From NCBI GenBank assembly GCA_018713365.1, contig DVOU01000020.1, positions 124,001 through 188,000 of the forward strand: a stretch of DNA of 64,000 nucleotides. Direction: 5' to 3'. Both the position numbers and the translations under genes were made by a program. Positions 8,719-17,473 of this stretch are shown in pieces. Numbering within the stretch: the first letter of the stretch is position 1; the number at the start of each line of letters is the position of its first letter. The stretch comes from Pullichristensenella excrementipullorum. GTDB lineage: Bacteria; Bacillota; Clostridia; Christensenellales; Aristaeellaceae. The notes under the pieces were generated by a model that saw nothing but the letters and a program-made list of their open reading frames with translations, had not been told where the DNA came from and ran no database searches.

Positions 8719-9219
8719 TCAGTGTGAGAGCTTTTCGTAGGCGAAGCGGGGAAAGTCGTCCTCTTCCACATAGATGGTGCCGCAGCGCCTGAAGCCCAGT
8801 TTGGCAAGCAGGTTTTGCATGACGGCGTTGTCCCCGTGCGTGTCGATGCGCAGATGGCCGCATTGCCGGAAAGCCCAGCCGATGCAGAACGCGCCTACGC
8901 CCTTTACGGAGCCGTCCGAGGCGATGCGGTGGATGACGCCGTAGGGGCTGTCGTCCTGCCACGCGCCGTCCTCGATATGGCGGTAGGTGGGCTCGATGTC
9001 CCTGCCCATGTCGAAGAAGAACGCGCCGACCACGCGGCCTTCATGGACGCAGACGTAGCCCTTTCCCCGCGCGATGTCCTGCCGGACGAGCGCCTCGGGC
9101 GGCCAGTTGGTCGGCCCCCACTGGTTGGGGTTGCCGTGCGCGGCCATGAAGGCGCGGGCGTGGGCGTAGATGTCCATCACGCGGGCAAGGTCGGCTTCGG
9201 TGGTATGGCGAATTTCCAT
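8719..9219 (-). CDS. GNAT-family N-acetyltransferase
   Basis: A 166-residue acetyl-CoA-dependent transferase of unknown substrate. The N-terminus IRHTTEADLARVMDIYAHAR is the usual GNAT beta1-alpha1; the acetyl-CoA-binding region is around VKGVGAFCIGWAFRQCG, followed by LRIDTHGDNAVMQNLLAKLGF, which is a typical motif B stretch. The ATG at 9217-9219 lies only 2 bp after the RqcH stop, so the two genes are translationally coupled. Longer in-frame starts would overlap RqcH. The pairing with RqcH looks like operon convenience and not a shared pathway. Confidence 0.9.
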   Translation of the reverse strand: MEIRHTTEADLARVMDIYAHARAFMAAHGNPNQWGPTNWPPEALVRQDIARGKGYVCVHEGRVVGAFFFDMGRDIEPTYRHIEDGAWQDDSPYGVIHRIASDGSVKGVGAFCIGWAFRQCGHLRIDTHGDNAVMQNLLAKLGFRRCGTIYVEEDDFPRFAYEKLSH

Positions 9220-9221
9220 GG

Positions 9222-10931
9222 CTACCCCTCCCACGGCTCGGCAAGTACGGTCTTCTGGTTGGTGTAGATGACGAAGCCCGGCTTGGCGCCGGCGGGCTTT
9301 TTTACATAGCGGCGGCGGGTCATGTCCACGGGCACCTTTCCGGCGCTCGCGCCCTTGGAGTAGCGCGCGGCGAGGCGGGCGGCCATGTGCAGCGTCTCCT
9401 CGTCCGGGTCGGCGCTGGCGACGATGACGTGCGAGCCGGGCATGTCCTTGGCGTGCAGCCACCACTCGTTGGGCTCGGCGGTGGAGGTGAGCTTGTCGTT
9501 TTGCAGGTTGTTCTTGCCCACGAGGATGGGGATACCCGTGGGGGAATCAAAGCGCATCGGTCTGGAGGGCTCCAGCTTCTTCATCTGCCGCCGGTTGTGG
9601 TTCTTGCGCACGTAGCCGTACTTTTCCAGTTCCTCGCGCAGTTCGGCCAGCTCGCTCTCCTCCTCGCAGGCGGAGAGGTTGAGCATCTGCCCTTCGAGGT
9701 AATCAAGTTCCTCCGTGGTCTTTTCCACCTGCTCGGCGGCCAGGCGCTTGGCCGAGCGCGCCTTCTGGTAGAGCTTGAAGTAGCGCTGGGCGTTCTGGCC
9801 GGGGGAGAGTTTTTCATCGAGCTGCACTTCGAGATCGGGCGTACCTTCCTCGTAGTAATTGGGGATGGTCACGCTCTTCATGCCCTTTTTGGCCAGGTGC
9901 AGACTGGCGGTGAGCAGTTCGCCCTTTACGCGGTATTCTTCCATGCGCTCGCTGCCTAGCAGCGCTTCCTGTTGCAGGGCCAGTTTGCGCTCGCAGCGCT
10001 CGATGTTGTTCTTCAGCACGCGGTGCAGCGCCGCGGACTTCTGCTTGATGCGCTCGGCGCGGTCGCGGGCGCGGTAGAAGGCGTCCATGGCCTCGGAGAT
10101 GGTTTCAAAGCGCTCGCTGCGCAGGGCTGCACGGCTCAAATACGCAAAGGCCACCACGTCCACCGGCTCGCCGGTTTCGGCAAAGAGCAGCGCCGGGGCA
10201 ATCTCGCTTTGCGCTTCCGCGAGGGCGCGGGCGACGGCGGGGGCGACGGCGGCCATGTCCAGTTCCTGCGTGTGCGCGTCCTCGTTGCCCGCGGCGCGGA
10301 AGGCCAGTTCGCGCGCCGTCTGCACGGAAAGGCCGCTGATGGCGCCCGCGATAGCCTTGTGGAGAGGGCCGCTCGCCTCCTGCAGGGCGCGGACGATGTC
10401 CGCCTCGGGCGCGTCAAAGGGCGTCTTGCCGTGGGCGGGCGGGCGCTCGTAGCGCAGGCCGGGCAGCACTTCGCGCACGGAGGACATGCTCTCCGTCACC
10501 CGCCGCGCGCATTCGAGGATGCGCCCTTCCCCATCCACGAGGATGAGGTTGGAGTGCCGCCCCATGAACTCGCAGATCAGTATCTTGCGGGCGCTGTCGC
10601 CCAGTTCGTCCAAATGCTCAAATTCGACTTCCAGAATGCGGTCGCCGTTTACCTGCCGCACGTCGCGCACGCGGCCGCCGGAGATGTGCTTGCGAAGGAG
10701 CATGCACAGCATCGGCGGTTCCAGCGGGCTGACCTTCTTTTCCCGCGTGATGTGGGCGCGGGCGCAGCCGGCGCTGGCAGAGAGCAAAAGCAGCTGGTTG
10801 CGGCCGTGGTTGCGCACCAGTATGTTCAGTTCGTCGCGCTCGGGCTGCGTTATTCTGTCCACGCGTCCGCCCACCAGCGCCTCATACAGCTCCCGCGTCA
10901 CCAGCGAGAGCGTCAATCCATCCATCGGCAT
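9222..10931 (-). CDS. rqcH: Rqc2 homologue RqcH (NFACT / fibronectin-binding protein A family)
   Basis: A 569-residue cytoplasmic protein that binds stalled 50S-peptidyl-tRNA complexes and, with alanyl-tRNA, adds C-terminal alanine tails that mark nascent chains for degradation. The order of domains is NFACT-N (residues 1-200, with DELNILVRNHGRN and EFMGRHSNLILVD), a helical/coiled-coil middle (about 280-440) and the C-terminal NFACT-R domain (PILVGKNNLQND, WWLHAKDMPGSHV). Length and domains match the family. Start: GGAGG eight bases before the ATG at 10931; a second ATG two codons on is possible. Its promoter shares a -35 with the divergent gene. Confidence 0.95.
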   Translation of the reverse strand: MPMDGLTLSLVTRELYEALVGGRVDRITQPERDELNILVRNHGRNQLLLLSASAGCARAHITREKKVSPLEPPMLCMLLRKHISGGRVRDVRQVNGDRILEVEFEHLDELGDSARKILICEFMGRHSNLILVDGEGRILECARRVTESMSSVREVLPGLRYERPPAHGKTPFDAPEADIVRALQEASGPLHKAIAGAISGLSVQTARELAFRAAGNEDAHTQELDMAAVAPAVARALAEAQSEIAPALLFAETGEPVDVVAFAYLSRAALRSERFETISEAMDAFYRARDRAERIKQKSAALHRVLKNNIERCERKLALQQEALLGSERMEEYRVKGELLTASLHLAKKGMKSVTIPNYYEEGTPDLEVQLDEKLSPGQNAQRYFKLYQKARSAKRLAAEQVEKTTEELDYLEGQMLNLSACEEESELAELREELEKYGYVRKNHNRRQMKKLEPSRPMRFDSPTGIPILVGKNNLQNDKLTSTAEPNEWWLHAKDMPGSHVIVASADPDEETLHMAARLAARYSKGASAGKVPVDMTRRRYVKKPAGAKPGFVIYTNQKTVLAEPWEG

Positions 10932-10954
10932 GGCAATATCCTCCAGTCGATGCT

Positions 10955-10983
10955 ATTATATCGGAAATCATGGGATTGCGCAA
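10955..10983 (-). promoter_or_regulatory. rqcH promoter (shares its -35 with the divergent promoter)
   Basis: TTGCGC (10978-10983, minus) and TATAAT (10955-10960, minus) are 17 bp apart. The -35 lies inside the palindrome TTGCGCAA (10976-10983), whose other strand is the -35 of the opposite promoter. Confidence 0.7.
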
Positions 10984-11004
10984 GACGTGGCTTTGTGATA
11001 AAAT
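10976..11004 (+). promoter_or_regulatory. Promoter of the GerMN / RNase PH-RdgB operon
   Basis: TTGCGC (10976-10981) and TAAAAT (10999-11004) are 17 bp apart on the plus strand. RNA polymerase cannot occupy both divergent promoters at once because their -35 elements overlap by four bases. Confidence 0.65.
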
Positions 11005-11073
11005 GGCGAGGAATAGCCCCTCCCGCGCGGGAATACATTGGACTGAAAAGGACTTGCGTGAGGAGGGTGCTTG

Positions 11074-12219
11074 ATGAGATTCACCGGGAAAGAGCGAAAG
11101 ATGTACATGTTGGCGCTGGGGCTGCTGGTGGCAGCCATCGCGCTGGCCTGTACGTGGACGATGTGGTCGCGGCCCGCGAGCCAGACCTCGCAGGGCGCGC
11201 AGACGCCCTCGCCGGCGCCCTCGGAAACGCCCGCGCCGGAAGAGACGCCGCTGTCGGAGGAGACGCTCGCCCCGGAGGCGACGCTCGCCCCGGAGGAGAG
11301 CGCCGCGCCGGAGGAGACAGCCGACGCAGGCACGGTGGATACCGTGGTCTACTATCAGGACAACTACGGCTACCTCGTCCCCGTGCAGTGCAGGGTGCCC
11401 GCTGAGGACGGCATCGCCAAGGCCACGCTTTCGCTGATGGTCAAGTCCACCGCCAACGACATGCAGGCGGCGCGGCTTGGGCTACGCACGGTACTGCCGG
11501 AAAACATGTCCATGGATCTGGACATCGCCGGCGGGCTTGCCCGCATCGATCTGGGCGAAGAAGCTCTGGAGATGCCCGACGCGGCGGCGGAGAGCAACAT
11601 GATCGCCGCCATCGTGCAGGCGCTGACGGAGTTTCCCACGGTGGAGAAGGTGGAGTTTCTCATCGGCGGGCAGAGGCTGGAGACGCTGCCGCACGGCACC
11701 AGCGTTTCCGGGCAGTTCACCCGCGAGGGCCTCAACCCCGAGATGGCCTCGGCGAGCATCGCGCTGGAGGACGCCGAGCCGGTGACGCTCTACTTCCCCG
11801 GCGACGCCAGCGACGTACTGGTGCCGGTGACGCGCATGGTCTACTCCGAGCCGGACATCAACACGGCGGTGGTGGAGCTGTGCAAGGGGCCGAGCGCCTC
11901 GAGCCCGCTGGAAAACGTGCTGCCCGCCGGCTGCGGCGTCATCGACGTAAGCGTCGAGGACGGGGTGGCGAAGATCAACTTCACCGGCGAGTTTATCGAG
12001 CTGGCCGAGAACAGCGACGGCGGGCGGCTGGCGCTGAAGGCGCTGGTGCTGACCTGCACGCAGTTTGAGGGCATCGAGGGCGTGGAGATCTATGTGGACG
12101 GCGAGCCTTACGATCCCGGCGCGGACACGCTGGCTCTGCCCGCCTGCGCCAATGTGGCCGAGGAGATCGTCGAAAGCGCCATACAGACGCAATCTTCCCT
12201 GATCTTTGAATTTGAATAA
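11074..12219 (+). CDS. Membrane-anchored protein with two GerMN domains
   Basis: A 381-residue protein with an N-terminal membrane segment (LALGLLVAAIALACTWTM), an acidic low-complexity linker rich in Pro, Glu, Ala and Thr (about residues 30-85), and two GerMN domains (about 90-225 and 245-370). GerMN domains occur in GerM, which helps assemble the forespore channel and cortex in spore formers, and in other envelope proteins. The ATG at 11074 is seven bases after AGGAGG; an adjacent TTG at 11071 is too close. It heads an operon with the RNase PH-RdgB fusion. A role in the cell envelope or sporulation is inferred. Confidence 0.85.
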   Translation: MRFTGKERKMYMLALGLLVAAIALACTWTMWSRPASQTSQGAQTPSPAPSETPAPEETPLSEETLAPEATLAPEESAAPEETADAGTVDTVVYYQDNYGYLVPVQCRVPAEDGIAKATLSLMVKSTANDMQAARLGLRTVLPENMSMDLDIAGGLARIDLGEEALEMPDAAAESNMIAAIVQALTEFPTVEKVEFLIGGQRLETLPHGTSVSGQFTREGLNPEMASASIALEDAEPVTLYFPGDASDVLVPVTRMVYSEPDINTAVVELCKGPSASSPLENVLPAGCGVIDVSVEDGVAKINFTGEFIELAENSDGGRLALKALVLTCTQFEGIEGVEIYVDGEPYDPGADTLALPACANVAEEIVESAIQTQSSLIFEFE

Positions 12220-12234
12220 ACGGAGGCTATGAAA

Positions 12235-13557
12235 ATGAACGAAAGAGCTTCGGGCGAACTGCGAGAACTCACAATATATCCCGGCTTCACCGAGATGGCG
12301 GCGGGAAGCGCGCTGGTCTGCGCCGGGCGGACGCGCGTTTTATGCACGGCCTCCGTACAGGAGGGCGTGCCGCCGTTTTTGCGGGACACGGGGCGCGGCT
12401 GGCTGACCGCCGAATACGCCATGCTGCCCGGTTCCACGCCCCAGCGCAAGGCGCGCGACGGTGTAAAGAAGGACGGACGCGGCGTGGAGATCGGGAGACT
12501 GATCGGCCGCTCGCTGCGCGCCGCCTGCGACCTGACGCGGCTGGGCGAGCGCACCATCTACATCGACTGCGACGTGCTGCAGGCCGACGGCGGCACACGC
12601 ACGGCGGCGGTGACTGGCGGCTTCGTAGCCCTGTGTCTGGCGGTCAAAAAGCTGCTGGACGAAGGGCGCATCGTTGATTCTCCGGTGGTGCGGCAGGTGG
12701 CGGCGGTGTCCGTGGGCATCGTGAAGGGCGTTCCCACGCTCGACCTCGACTACGCGCTGGACAGCCACGCCGAGGCCGACGTCAACGTAGTGATGACCCG
12801 GCAGCATGGCGAAATGGCCTACGCCGAGGTGCAGGGCACCGGCGAGGGACGGCCCTACCGCCGCGAGGAACTCAATGCGCTGCTCGACCTTGCGCAGGCG
12901 GGCGTGGCGCAGCTGATGGACAAGCAGGTCAAGGCGCTGGGCGAGGCCGCGGACGTCATCGGCAGAAAGCCGGTGCTGGTGCTGGCCACGGGCAACTTTG
13001 GCAAGGTCAAGGAACTGCGCGCCATGCTCGGCGACCGCTTCGACGTGCGCTCCATGCGCGAGATGGGCGCGGAGATGGACGTGGAGGAGACGGGCGAGAC
13101 GTTTGAGGAAAACGCCCTGCTCAAAGCCGAGGCGCTGATGCGCGCGACCGGCTGCGCGGCGCTGGCGGACGATTCCGGCCTGATCGTGGACGCGCTGGGC
13201 GGACGTCCCGGCGTCCATTCGGCGCGCTACTGCGGCGTGCATGGCGACGACGAGGCCAACAACCAGCTGCTGCTCAAAGAGCTTGCGAACGTGCCCGAGC
13301 CGCGCACGGCGCGCTACGCCGCCGCCGTGGCTCTCTGCCGCCCGGGGCACGAGCCTTTGGTGACCTATGGCACCTGCGAGGGGGAAATTCTGCGCGAATA
13401 CCGCGGCGAGGGCGGCTTTGGCTACGACCCGCTGTTTTTCTCCGACGACTTGCAGATGACGCTGGCTGAGGCCGCGCCGGAGGCGAAGAACGCCATTTCC
13501 CACCGCGCCCGCGCCGTGGAAAAGCTGCTGAAGCTGCTGGAGGCGGAAGATGCTTAG
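12235..13557 (+). CDS. rph-rdgB: Fused RNase PH and XTP/dITP diphosphatase (RdgB/HAM1)
   Basis: A 440-residue bifunctional protein. Residues 1 to about 240 are RNase PH, the phosphorolytic 3' exonuclease that trims tRNA precursors (GSALVCAGRTRVLCTASV, RKARDGVKKDGRGVEIGRLI, LDLDYALDSHAEADVN). Residues about 243-440 are RdgB, which hydrolyses ITP, dITP and XTP (LVLATGNFGKVKE, ADDSGLIVDALGGRPGV, GGFGYDPLF, ISHRARA). The domains are joined without a stop in one continuous frame. The ATG at 12235 (eight bases after GGAGG) is preferred over the ATG at 12229, which is too close. Its stop overlaps the next start by eight bases. Confidence 0.95.
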   Translation: MNERASGELRELTIYPGFTEMAAGSALVCAGRTRVLCTASVQEGVPPFLRDTGRGWLTAEYAMLPGSTPQRKARDGVKKDGRGVEIGRLIGRSLRAACDLTRLGERTIYIDCDVLQADGGTRTAAVTGGFVALCLAVKKLLDEGRIVDSPVVRQVAAVSVGIVKGVPTLDLDYALDSHAEADVNVVMTRQHGEMAYAEVQGTGEGRPYRREELNALLDLAQAGVAQLMDKQVKALGEAADVIGRKPVLVLATGNFGKVKELRAMLGDRFDVRSMREMGAEMDVEETGETFEENALLKAEALMRATGCAALADDSGLIVDALGGRPGVHSARYCGVHGDDEANNQLLLKELANVPEPRTARYAAAVALCRPGHEPLVTYGTCEGEILREYRGEGGFGYDPLFFSDDLQMTLAEAAPEAKNAISHRARAVEKLLKLLEAEDA

Positions 13558-14017
13558 ATACATGCTGCTCTCCGACAGCCATCGCGCCGGGAGCTGGCTC
13601 GCCAGGGCGGCGGAGGTGTACGCGCAGGGCGGTTTTAACGGCGTTATCCACCTGGGCGACGTTCATTCCGACGCGCAGCGCTTTGCCGAACGCACGGGCG
13701 CGGCGCTCCTGTGCGTGCGCGGCAACTGCGATTCTCCCCTCTGCCCCGCCCCGGCGGAGCGCGTGGAGGAACTGGGCGGGGCGCGGATACTGCTTGCGCA
13801 CGGCGACCGCTACGGGGTCAAGACCTCGCTGACGCATTTGAGCTACCGCGCCGAGGAGCTTGCCTGTCAGGCGGCGTTCTTTGGCCACACGCACCGCGCC
13901 TTCTGCGGCTATGTGGGCGGGGCGCTGCTGCTGAACCCCGGGGCGCTGCGCGACGGCGCCTGGGCGGAAGTGACCTTTGAAGAGGGAAAGGTCGTTCCCC
14001 GCCTGCGCTCCCTGTGA
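13550..14017 (+). CDS. YfcE/MJ0936-family metallophosphoesterase
   Basis: A 155-residue calcineurin-like phosphodiesterase. Metal-binding motifs are visible in order: LLSDSH (residues 6-11), HLGDVH, RGNCD, AHGD and GHTH, followed by LLLNPGAL. In several Firmicutes a gene of this family (B. subtilis ysnB) directly follows rph and rdgB, which is exactly the arrangement here. Natural substrate is unknown; members hydrolyse artificial phosphodiesters. The start overlaps the fusion gene by eight bases (ATGCTTAG), implying coupled translation. Confidence 0.92.
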   Translation: MLRYMLLSDSHRAGSWLARAAEVYAQGGFNGVIHLGDVHSDAQRFAERTGAALLCVRGNCDSPLCPAPAERVEELGGARILLAHGDRYGVKTSLTHLSYRAEELACQAAFFGHTHRAFCGYVGGALLLNPGALRDGAWAEVTFEEGKVVPRLRSL

Positions 14018-14077
14018 GCGTGCGGCCCATCTTTAACATTTCGTATACATTTCTGTACAAACAGCGGACATTTGTGC

Positions 14078-14106
14078 TTGACAAAACCGCCGAACTTTCG
14101 TATAAT
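14078..14106 (+). promoter_or_regulatory. Consensus housekeeping promoter of the MalEFG-type importer
   Basis: TTGACA (14078-14083), a 17-bp spacer and TATAAT (14101-14106) form a perfect vegetative promoter 80 bp before the binding-protein ATG. Just upstream ACAAACAG and ACATTTGT form an imperfect inverted repeat that could be an operator. The leader between promoter and gene shows no recognised riboswitch. Confidence 0.85.
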
Positions 14107-14185
14107 TTTCCTTGAAGGCGCGTCTGCGGAGGCGCGCCGCCCGCGGGGACGGCCCGTGGGCAATCGAAGAAAAGGAGCTGTCATT

Positions 14186-15520
14186 ATGAAGAAACTCGTG
14201 GCACTCGCTCTGACCCTGATCCTCGCGCTGGGCTGCATGGGCGCCTTCGCGGAGGAGACCACCGAGATCTACTTCCTCAACTTCAAGCCCGAGATCGCGG
14301 AAGTTTACGAAGAGATCGCCGCCGCCTACGAGGCGGAGACGGGCGTTCATGTCAACGTCGTCACCGCCGCCGCCGGCACCTACGAGCAGACGCTGCGCTC
14401 GGAGATCGCCAAGGCCGACGCCCCCACCATCTTCCAGATCAACGGCCCGGTGGGTCTGCAGAGCTGGAAGGACTACTGCCTCGACCTTGCCGACACCGAG
14501 TTTTACAACATGCTTTCCGATAAGACGCTGGCCGTGACCGAGGGCGACGCCGTATACGGCATCCCCTACGTAGTCGAGGGCTACGGCATCATCTACAACG
14601 ACGCCATCATGGACAAGTACTTCGCCTCGGAGAACAAGTCCACCGAGTATACCTCCATGGACGAGATCAAGAGCTTCGACGCGCTCAAGGCTGTCGTTGA
14701 GGACATGACCGCCCTCAAGGATGAACTGGGCATTCAGGGCGTGTTCGCCTCCACCTCCATGGCCGCGGGCGAGCAGTGGCGCTGGCAGACCCATCTGCTC
14801 AACATGCCCATCTACTACGAGTTCCGCGACGCGGGCGGCGAGAACACCATCCTCACCGGTCTGGACGCGGCGGAGATCACCTTCTCCTACAACGAGAACT
14901 TCAAAAACCTCTTTGACCTTTACACCAACAACAGCGTCACCGCCAAGGGCCTTCTGAGCAACAAGACCACCAACGATTCCATGGCCGAGTTCGCGCTGGG
15001 CCAGTGCGCGATGGTGCAGAACGGCAACTGGGGCGCCAGCCAGATCCTCGGCGTGGAGGGCAACGTGGTCGCCAACGACGACATCAAGTTCCTGCCCCTC
15101 TACTCCGGCGTCGAGGGCGAGGAAGCGCAGGGCCTGTGCATCGGCACGGAGAACTACCTGTGCGTCAACTCCCAGGTCTCCCCGGAGAAGCAGCAGGCTT
15201 CCATTGACTTCCTGGTCTGGCTGTTCAGCTCCGAGACCGGCAAGGCCTATGTGAAGAACGATCTGATGTTCCTCTCCCCGTTCAACACCTTCGAGGACGA
15301 CGAGATGCCGGAAGACCCGCTCTCCCGCGAAGTGCTGCGCTGGATGGAGATGGACGGCGTGACCAGCGTGCCGTGGACGTTCGCCTGCTTCCCCTCGGAG
15401 CAGTTCAAGAACTACGTGGGCGACGCGCTGCTTGAGTATTTGCAGGGCTCCATGGACTGGGACGGCGTGGTGCAGGCCACCATCGACGCCTGGGCCTCTG
15501 AGCGCGCTTTGACCGCGTAA
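14186..15520 (+). CDS. Extracellular solute-binding protein (carbohydrate ABC importer)
   Basis: A 444-residue exported binding protein of the MalE-like family 1 (CUT1). The signal peptide (MKKLVALALTLILALGC then MGAFA/EET) is followed by EIYFLNFKPEIAEVYEEIAA, the usual first strand and helix. The cysteine is preceded by A-L-G, a poor lipobox, so release by signal peptidase I is likelier. Internal family phrases include VVEGYGIIYNDAIMD and FLVWLFSSETGKAYV. AAGGAG lies nine bases before the ATG. It feeds the two permeases encoded downstream; the sugar is unknown. Confidence 0.92.
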   Translation: MKKLVALALTLILALGCMGAFAEETTEIYFLNFKPEIAEVYEEIAAAYEAETGVHVNVVTAAAGTYEQTLRSEIAKADAPTIFQINGPVGLQSWKDYCLDLADTEFYNMLSDKTLAVTEGDAVYGIPYVVEGYGIIYNDAIMDKYFASENKSTEYTSMDEIKSFDALKAVVEDMTALKDELGIQGVFASTSMAAGEQWRWQTHLLNMPIYYEFRDAGGENTILTGLDAAEITFSYNENFKNLFDLYTNNSVTAKGLLSNKTTNDSMAEFALGQCAMVQNGNWGASQILGVEGNVVANDDIKFLPLYSGVEGEEAQGLCIGTENYLCVNSQVSPEKQQASIDFLVWLFSSETGKAYVKNDLMFLSPFNTFEDDEMPEDPLSREVLRWMEMDGVTSVPWTFACFPSEQFKNYVGDALLEYLQGSMDWDGVVQATIDAWASERALTA

Positions 15521-15533
15521 ACCGCTTGCGCAG

Positions 15534-15583
15534 GGGCGGAGCGCTTGCGTATCTGCGCGGCGCTCCGCCCTTGACTGTTCTTT
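15534..15583 (+). other. Strong intercistronic hairpin between binding protein and permeases
   Basis: GGGCGGAGCGC (15534-15544) pairs perfectly with GCGCTCCGCCC (15560-15570) and is followed by a T-rich stretch (TTGACTGTTCTTTTG). It is probably a partial terminator or message-stabilising hairpin that lowers permease expression relative to the binding protein. The rest of the gap up to 15713 has no gene. Confidence 0.6.
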
Positions 15584-15713
15584 TGACGATCATGGCCCCT
15601 GTTTGTCGGGGTCGCCGCGCGCAAATCCACTCTGCGGCGCGGCTGTGGCGGCGAACGCCCTTTTCCGCCGCCATATCGCCCGGATGCGGGCACTTTACCA
15701 AGAGGGGGATAGT

Positions 15714-16559
15714 ATGCAAAGGACGCTTCGGAAGTTTTTCCCGCTGTTTGTCCTGCCGACCCTCATCGCGTTCGTCATCGTCTTTCTCATTCCGTTTCTG
15801 ATGGGCATCTACCTGTCGTTCACGGAGTTTACGACGGTGACCGACTCCCAGTGGGTGGGGCTGAAAAACTACATCACCGCCTTCACCGCCAACAAGGAGT
15901 TTGTCAACGCGCTGTGGTTCACGGTGAAATTCGCGGTGGTCAGCGTGATCTCCATCAACGTGATCGGCTTTGCCATGGCCTCGCTGCTCACGCGCGGCAT
16001 CCGCGGCACCAACCTGTTCCGCACGGTGCTGTTCATGCCCAACCTCATTGGCGGCATCGTGCTGGGCTGGATCTGGCAGATGATCTTCAACGGCATCCTC
16101 TACCACTATGAGATGACGCTTACCTTCAACGCCAGCTTTGGCTTCTGGGGGCTGGTCATCCTCATGAACTGGCAGATGATCGGCTACATGATGATCATCT
16201 ACATCGCGGGCATACAGTCCATCCCCACGGAACTGTACGACGCGGCGGCGGTGGACGGCGCGAACGGCTGGCAGCGGCTGACCAACGTGACGCTGCCGAT
16301 GTGCATGCCCTCCATCACCATCTGCACGTTTTTGACGCTGACCAATTCCTTCAAGCTCTTTGACCAGAACCTGGCGCTCACCGCCGGCGCGCCGTCGAAA
16401 AAGACGACCATGCTGGCGCTGGACATCTTCAACACCTTCTACGGGCGCGTCGGGTTTGAGGGCGTCGGTCAGGCCAAGGCGGTCGTGTTCTTTGTCCTCG
16501 TGGCCGGCATCGCCTTTGTGCAATTGTGGCTGACGCGCAGAAAGGAGGTCGACCAATGA
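15714..16559 (+). CDS. Carbohydrate ABC transporter permease, MalF/UgpA type
   Basis: A 281-residue inner-membrane subunit with six hydrophobic segments. The cytoplasmic EAA loop that contacts the ATPase reads ELYDAAAVDGANGWQRLTNVTLP (about residues 170-192). Start choice rests on GAGGGGGATAGT before ATG and on the N-terminus LRKFFPLFVLPTLIAFVIV. Its stop overlaps the following permease start (ATGA). No ATPase gene follows, so the pair probably shares a MsmK/UgpC-like ATPase encoded elsewhere. Confidence 0.93.
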   Translation: MQRTLRKFFPLFVLPTLIAFVIVFLIPFLMGIYLSFTEFTTVTDSQWVGLKNYITAFTANKEFVNALWFTVKFAVVSVISINVIGFAMASLLTRGIRGTNLFRTVLFMPNLIGGIVLGWIWQMIFNGILYHYEMTLTFNASFGFWGLVILMNWQMIGYMMIIYIAGIQSIPTELYDAAAVDGANGWQRLTNVTLPMCMPSITICTFLTLTNSFKLFDQNLALTAGAPSKKTTMLALDIFNTFYGRVGFEGVGQAKAVVFFVLVAGIAFVQLWLTRRKEVDQ

Positions 16560-17413
16560 GCGCTCCCTCCATCGCCAGGCGGCGCAGCCGCAATTCGTGG
16601 CTTTTGACCATCCTCATGGCGGTCATTTGTCTGGCCTTCCTCGCGCCGATCCTCATCGTTTTGATGAACTCGTTCAAGGGCAAGCTGTTTATCAGCACCG
16701 CCCCGTTCGACTTCCCCAGCAGCGAGGCGGGCACGTTCGTGGGGCTTGCCAACTACACCGAGGGCGTCCGCCTGACGGGATTTTTCCAGGCCTTCGGCTA
16801 TTCGCTGTTCATCACCGTGTTCTCCGTGTTCTTCATCGTACTTCTGACAGCGATGACGGGCTGGTTCCTCGCCCGCGTGGAGAACAAGGTGACGCGCGCC
16901 ATCTACCTTTTGCTGGTGTTTTCCATGGTGGTGCCGTTCCAGATGGTGATGTTCACCATGTCGAAGCTGGCCAACATACTGCATCTTGACAACCCCGTGG
17001 GCATCATCTTCGTCTACGTCGGCTTCGGGGCGGGGCTTTCCACCTTCATGTTCACCGGCTTTGCCCGCTACGTGCCGCGCGAGATCGAGGAGGCCGCCTG
17101 CATCGACGGCTGCGGCCCGGTGCGCACGTTCTTTTCCGTGGTTTTCCCCGTACTCAAGCCCACGGCCATCACCGTGGCGATCCTGAACGCCATGTGGATC
17201 TGGAACGACTATCTGCTTCCCTACCTGCTGCTCGGCTCCACCTACAAGACCATTCCCATCGCCGTGCAGTACCTGAAGGGCGGCTACGGCTCGGTGGACA
17301 TGGGCGCGATGATGGCCGTGCTGGTACTTTCCATCGTTCCCATCGTCATCTTCTACCTCGCCTGCCAGAAGTACATCATCCGCGGCGTCATCGCCGGCGC
17401 GGTGAAGGGCTAG
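16556..17413 (+). CDS. Carbohydrate ABC transporter permease, MalG/UgpE type
   Basis: A 285-residue partner permease with about six membrane segments. The EAA loop is IEEAACIDGCGPVRTFFSVVFP (about residues 177-198). It has a near-perfect ribosome-binding site (AAAGGAGGTCG) inside the preceding gene and overlaps it by four bases. A strong terminator follows, closing the three-gene importer operon without an ATPase gene. Confidence 0.93.
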   Translation: MSAPSIARRRSRNSWLLTILMAVICLAFLAPILIVLMNSFKGKLFISTAPFDFPSSEAGTFVGLANYTEGVRLTGFFQAFGYSLFITVFSVFFIVLLTAMTGWFLARVENKVTRAIYLLLVFSMVVPFQMVMFTMSKLANILHLDNPVGIIFVYVGFGAGLSTFMFTGFARYVPREIEEAACIDGCGPVRTFFSVVFPVLKPTAITVAILNAMWIWNDYLLPYLLLGSTYKTIPIAVQYLKGGYGSVDMGAMMAVLVLSIVPIVIFYLACQKYIIRGVIAGAVKG

Positions 17414-17426
17414 GTTTGGACAAAGG

Positions 17427-17468
17427 CATCCCCGCCACAGCTTTTGTGGCGGGGATGTTTGTTTTTGG
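17427..17468 (+). terminator. Rho-independent terminator of the MalEFG-type operon
   Basis: A perfect 13-bp stem (CATCCCCGCCACA with its complement, five-base loop) is followed by GTTTGTTTTTGG. It sits between convergent genes and may also catch transcripts from the minus strand, although the T-run favours the plus strand. Confidence 0.9.
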
Positions 17469-17473
17469 AAGGG

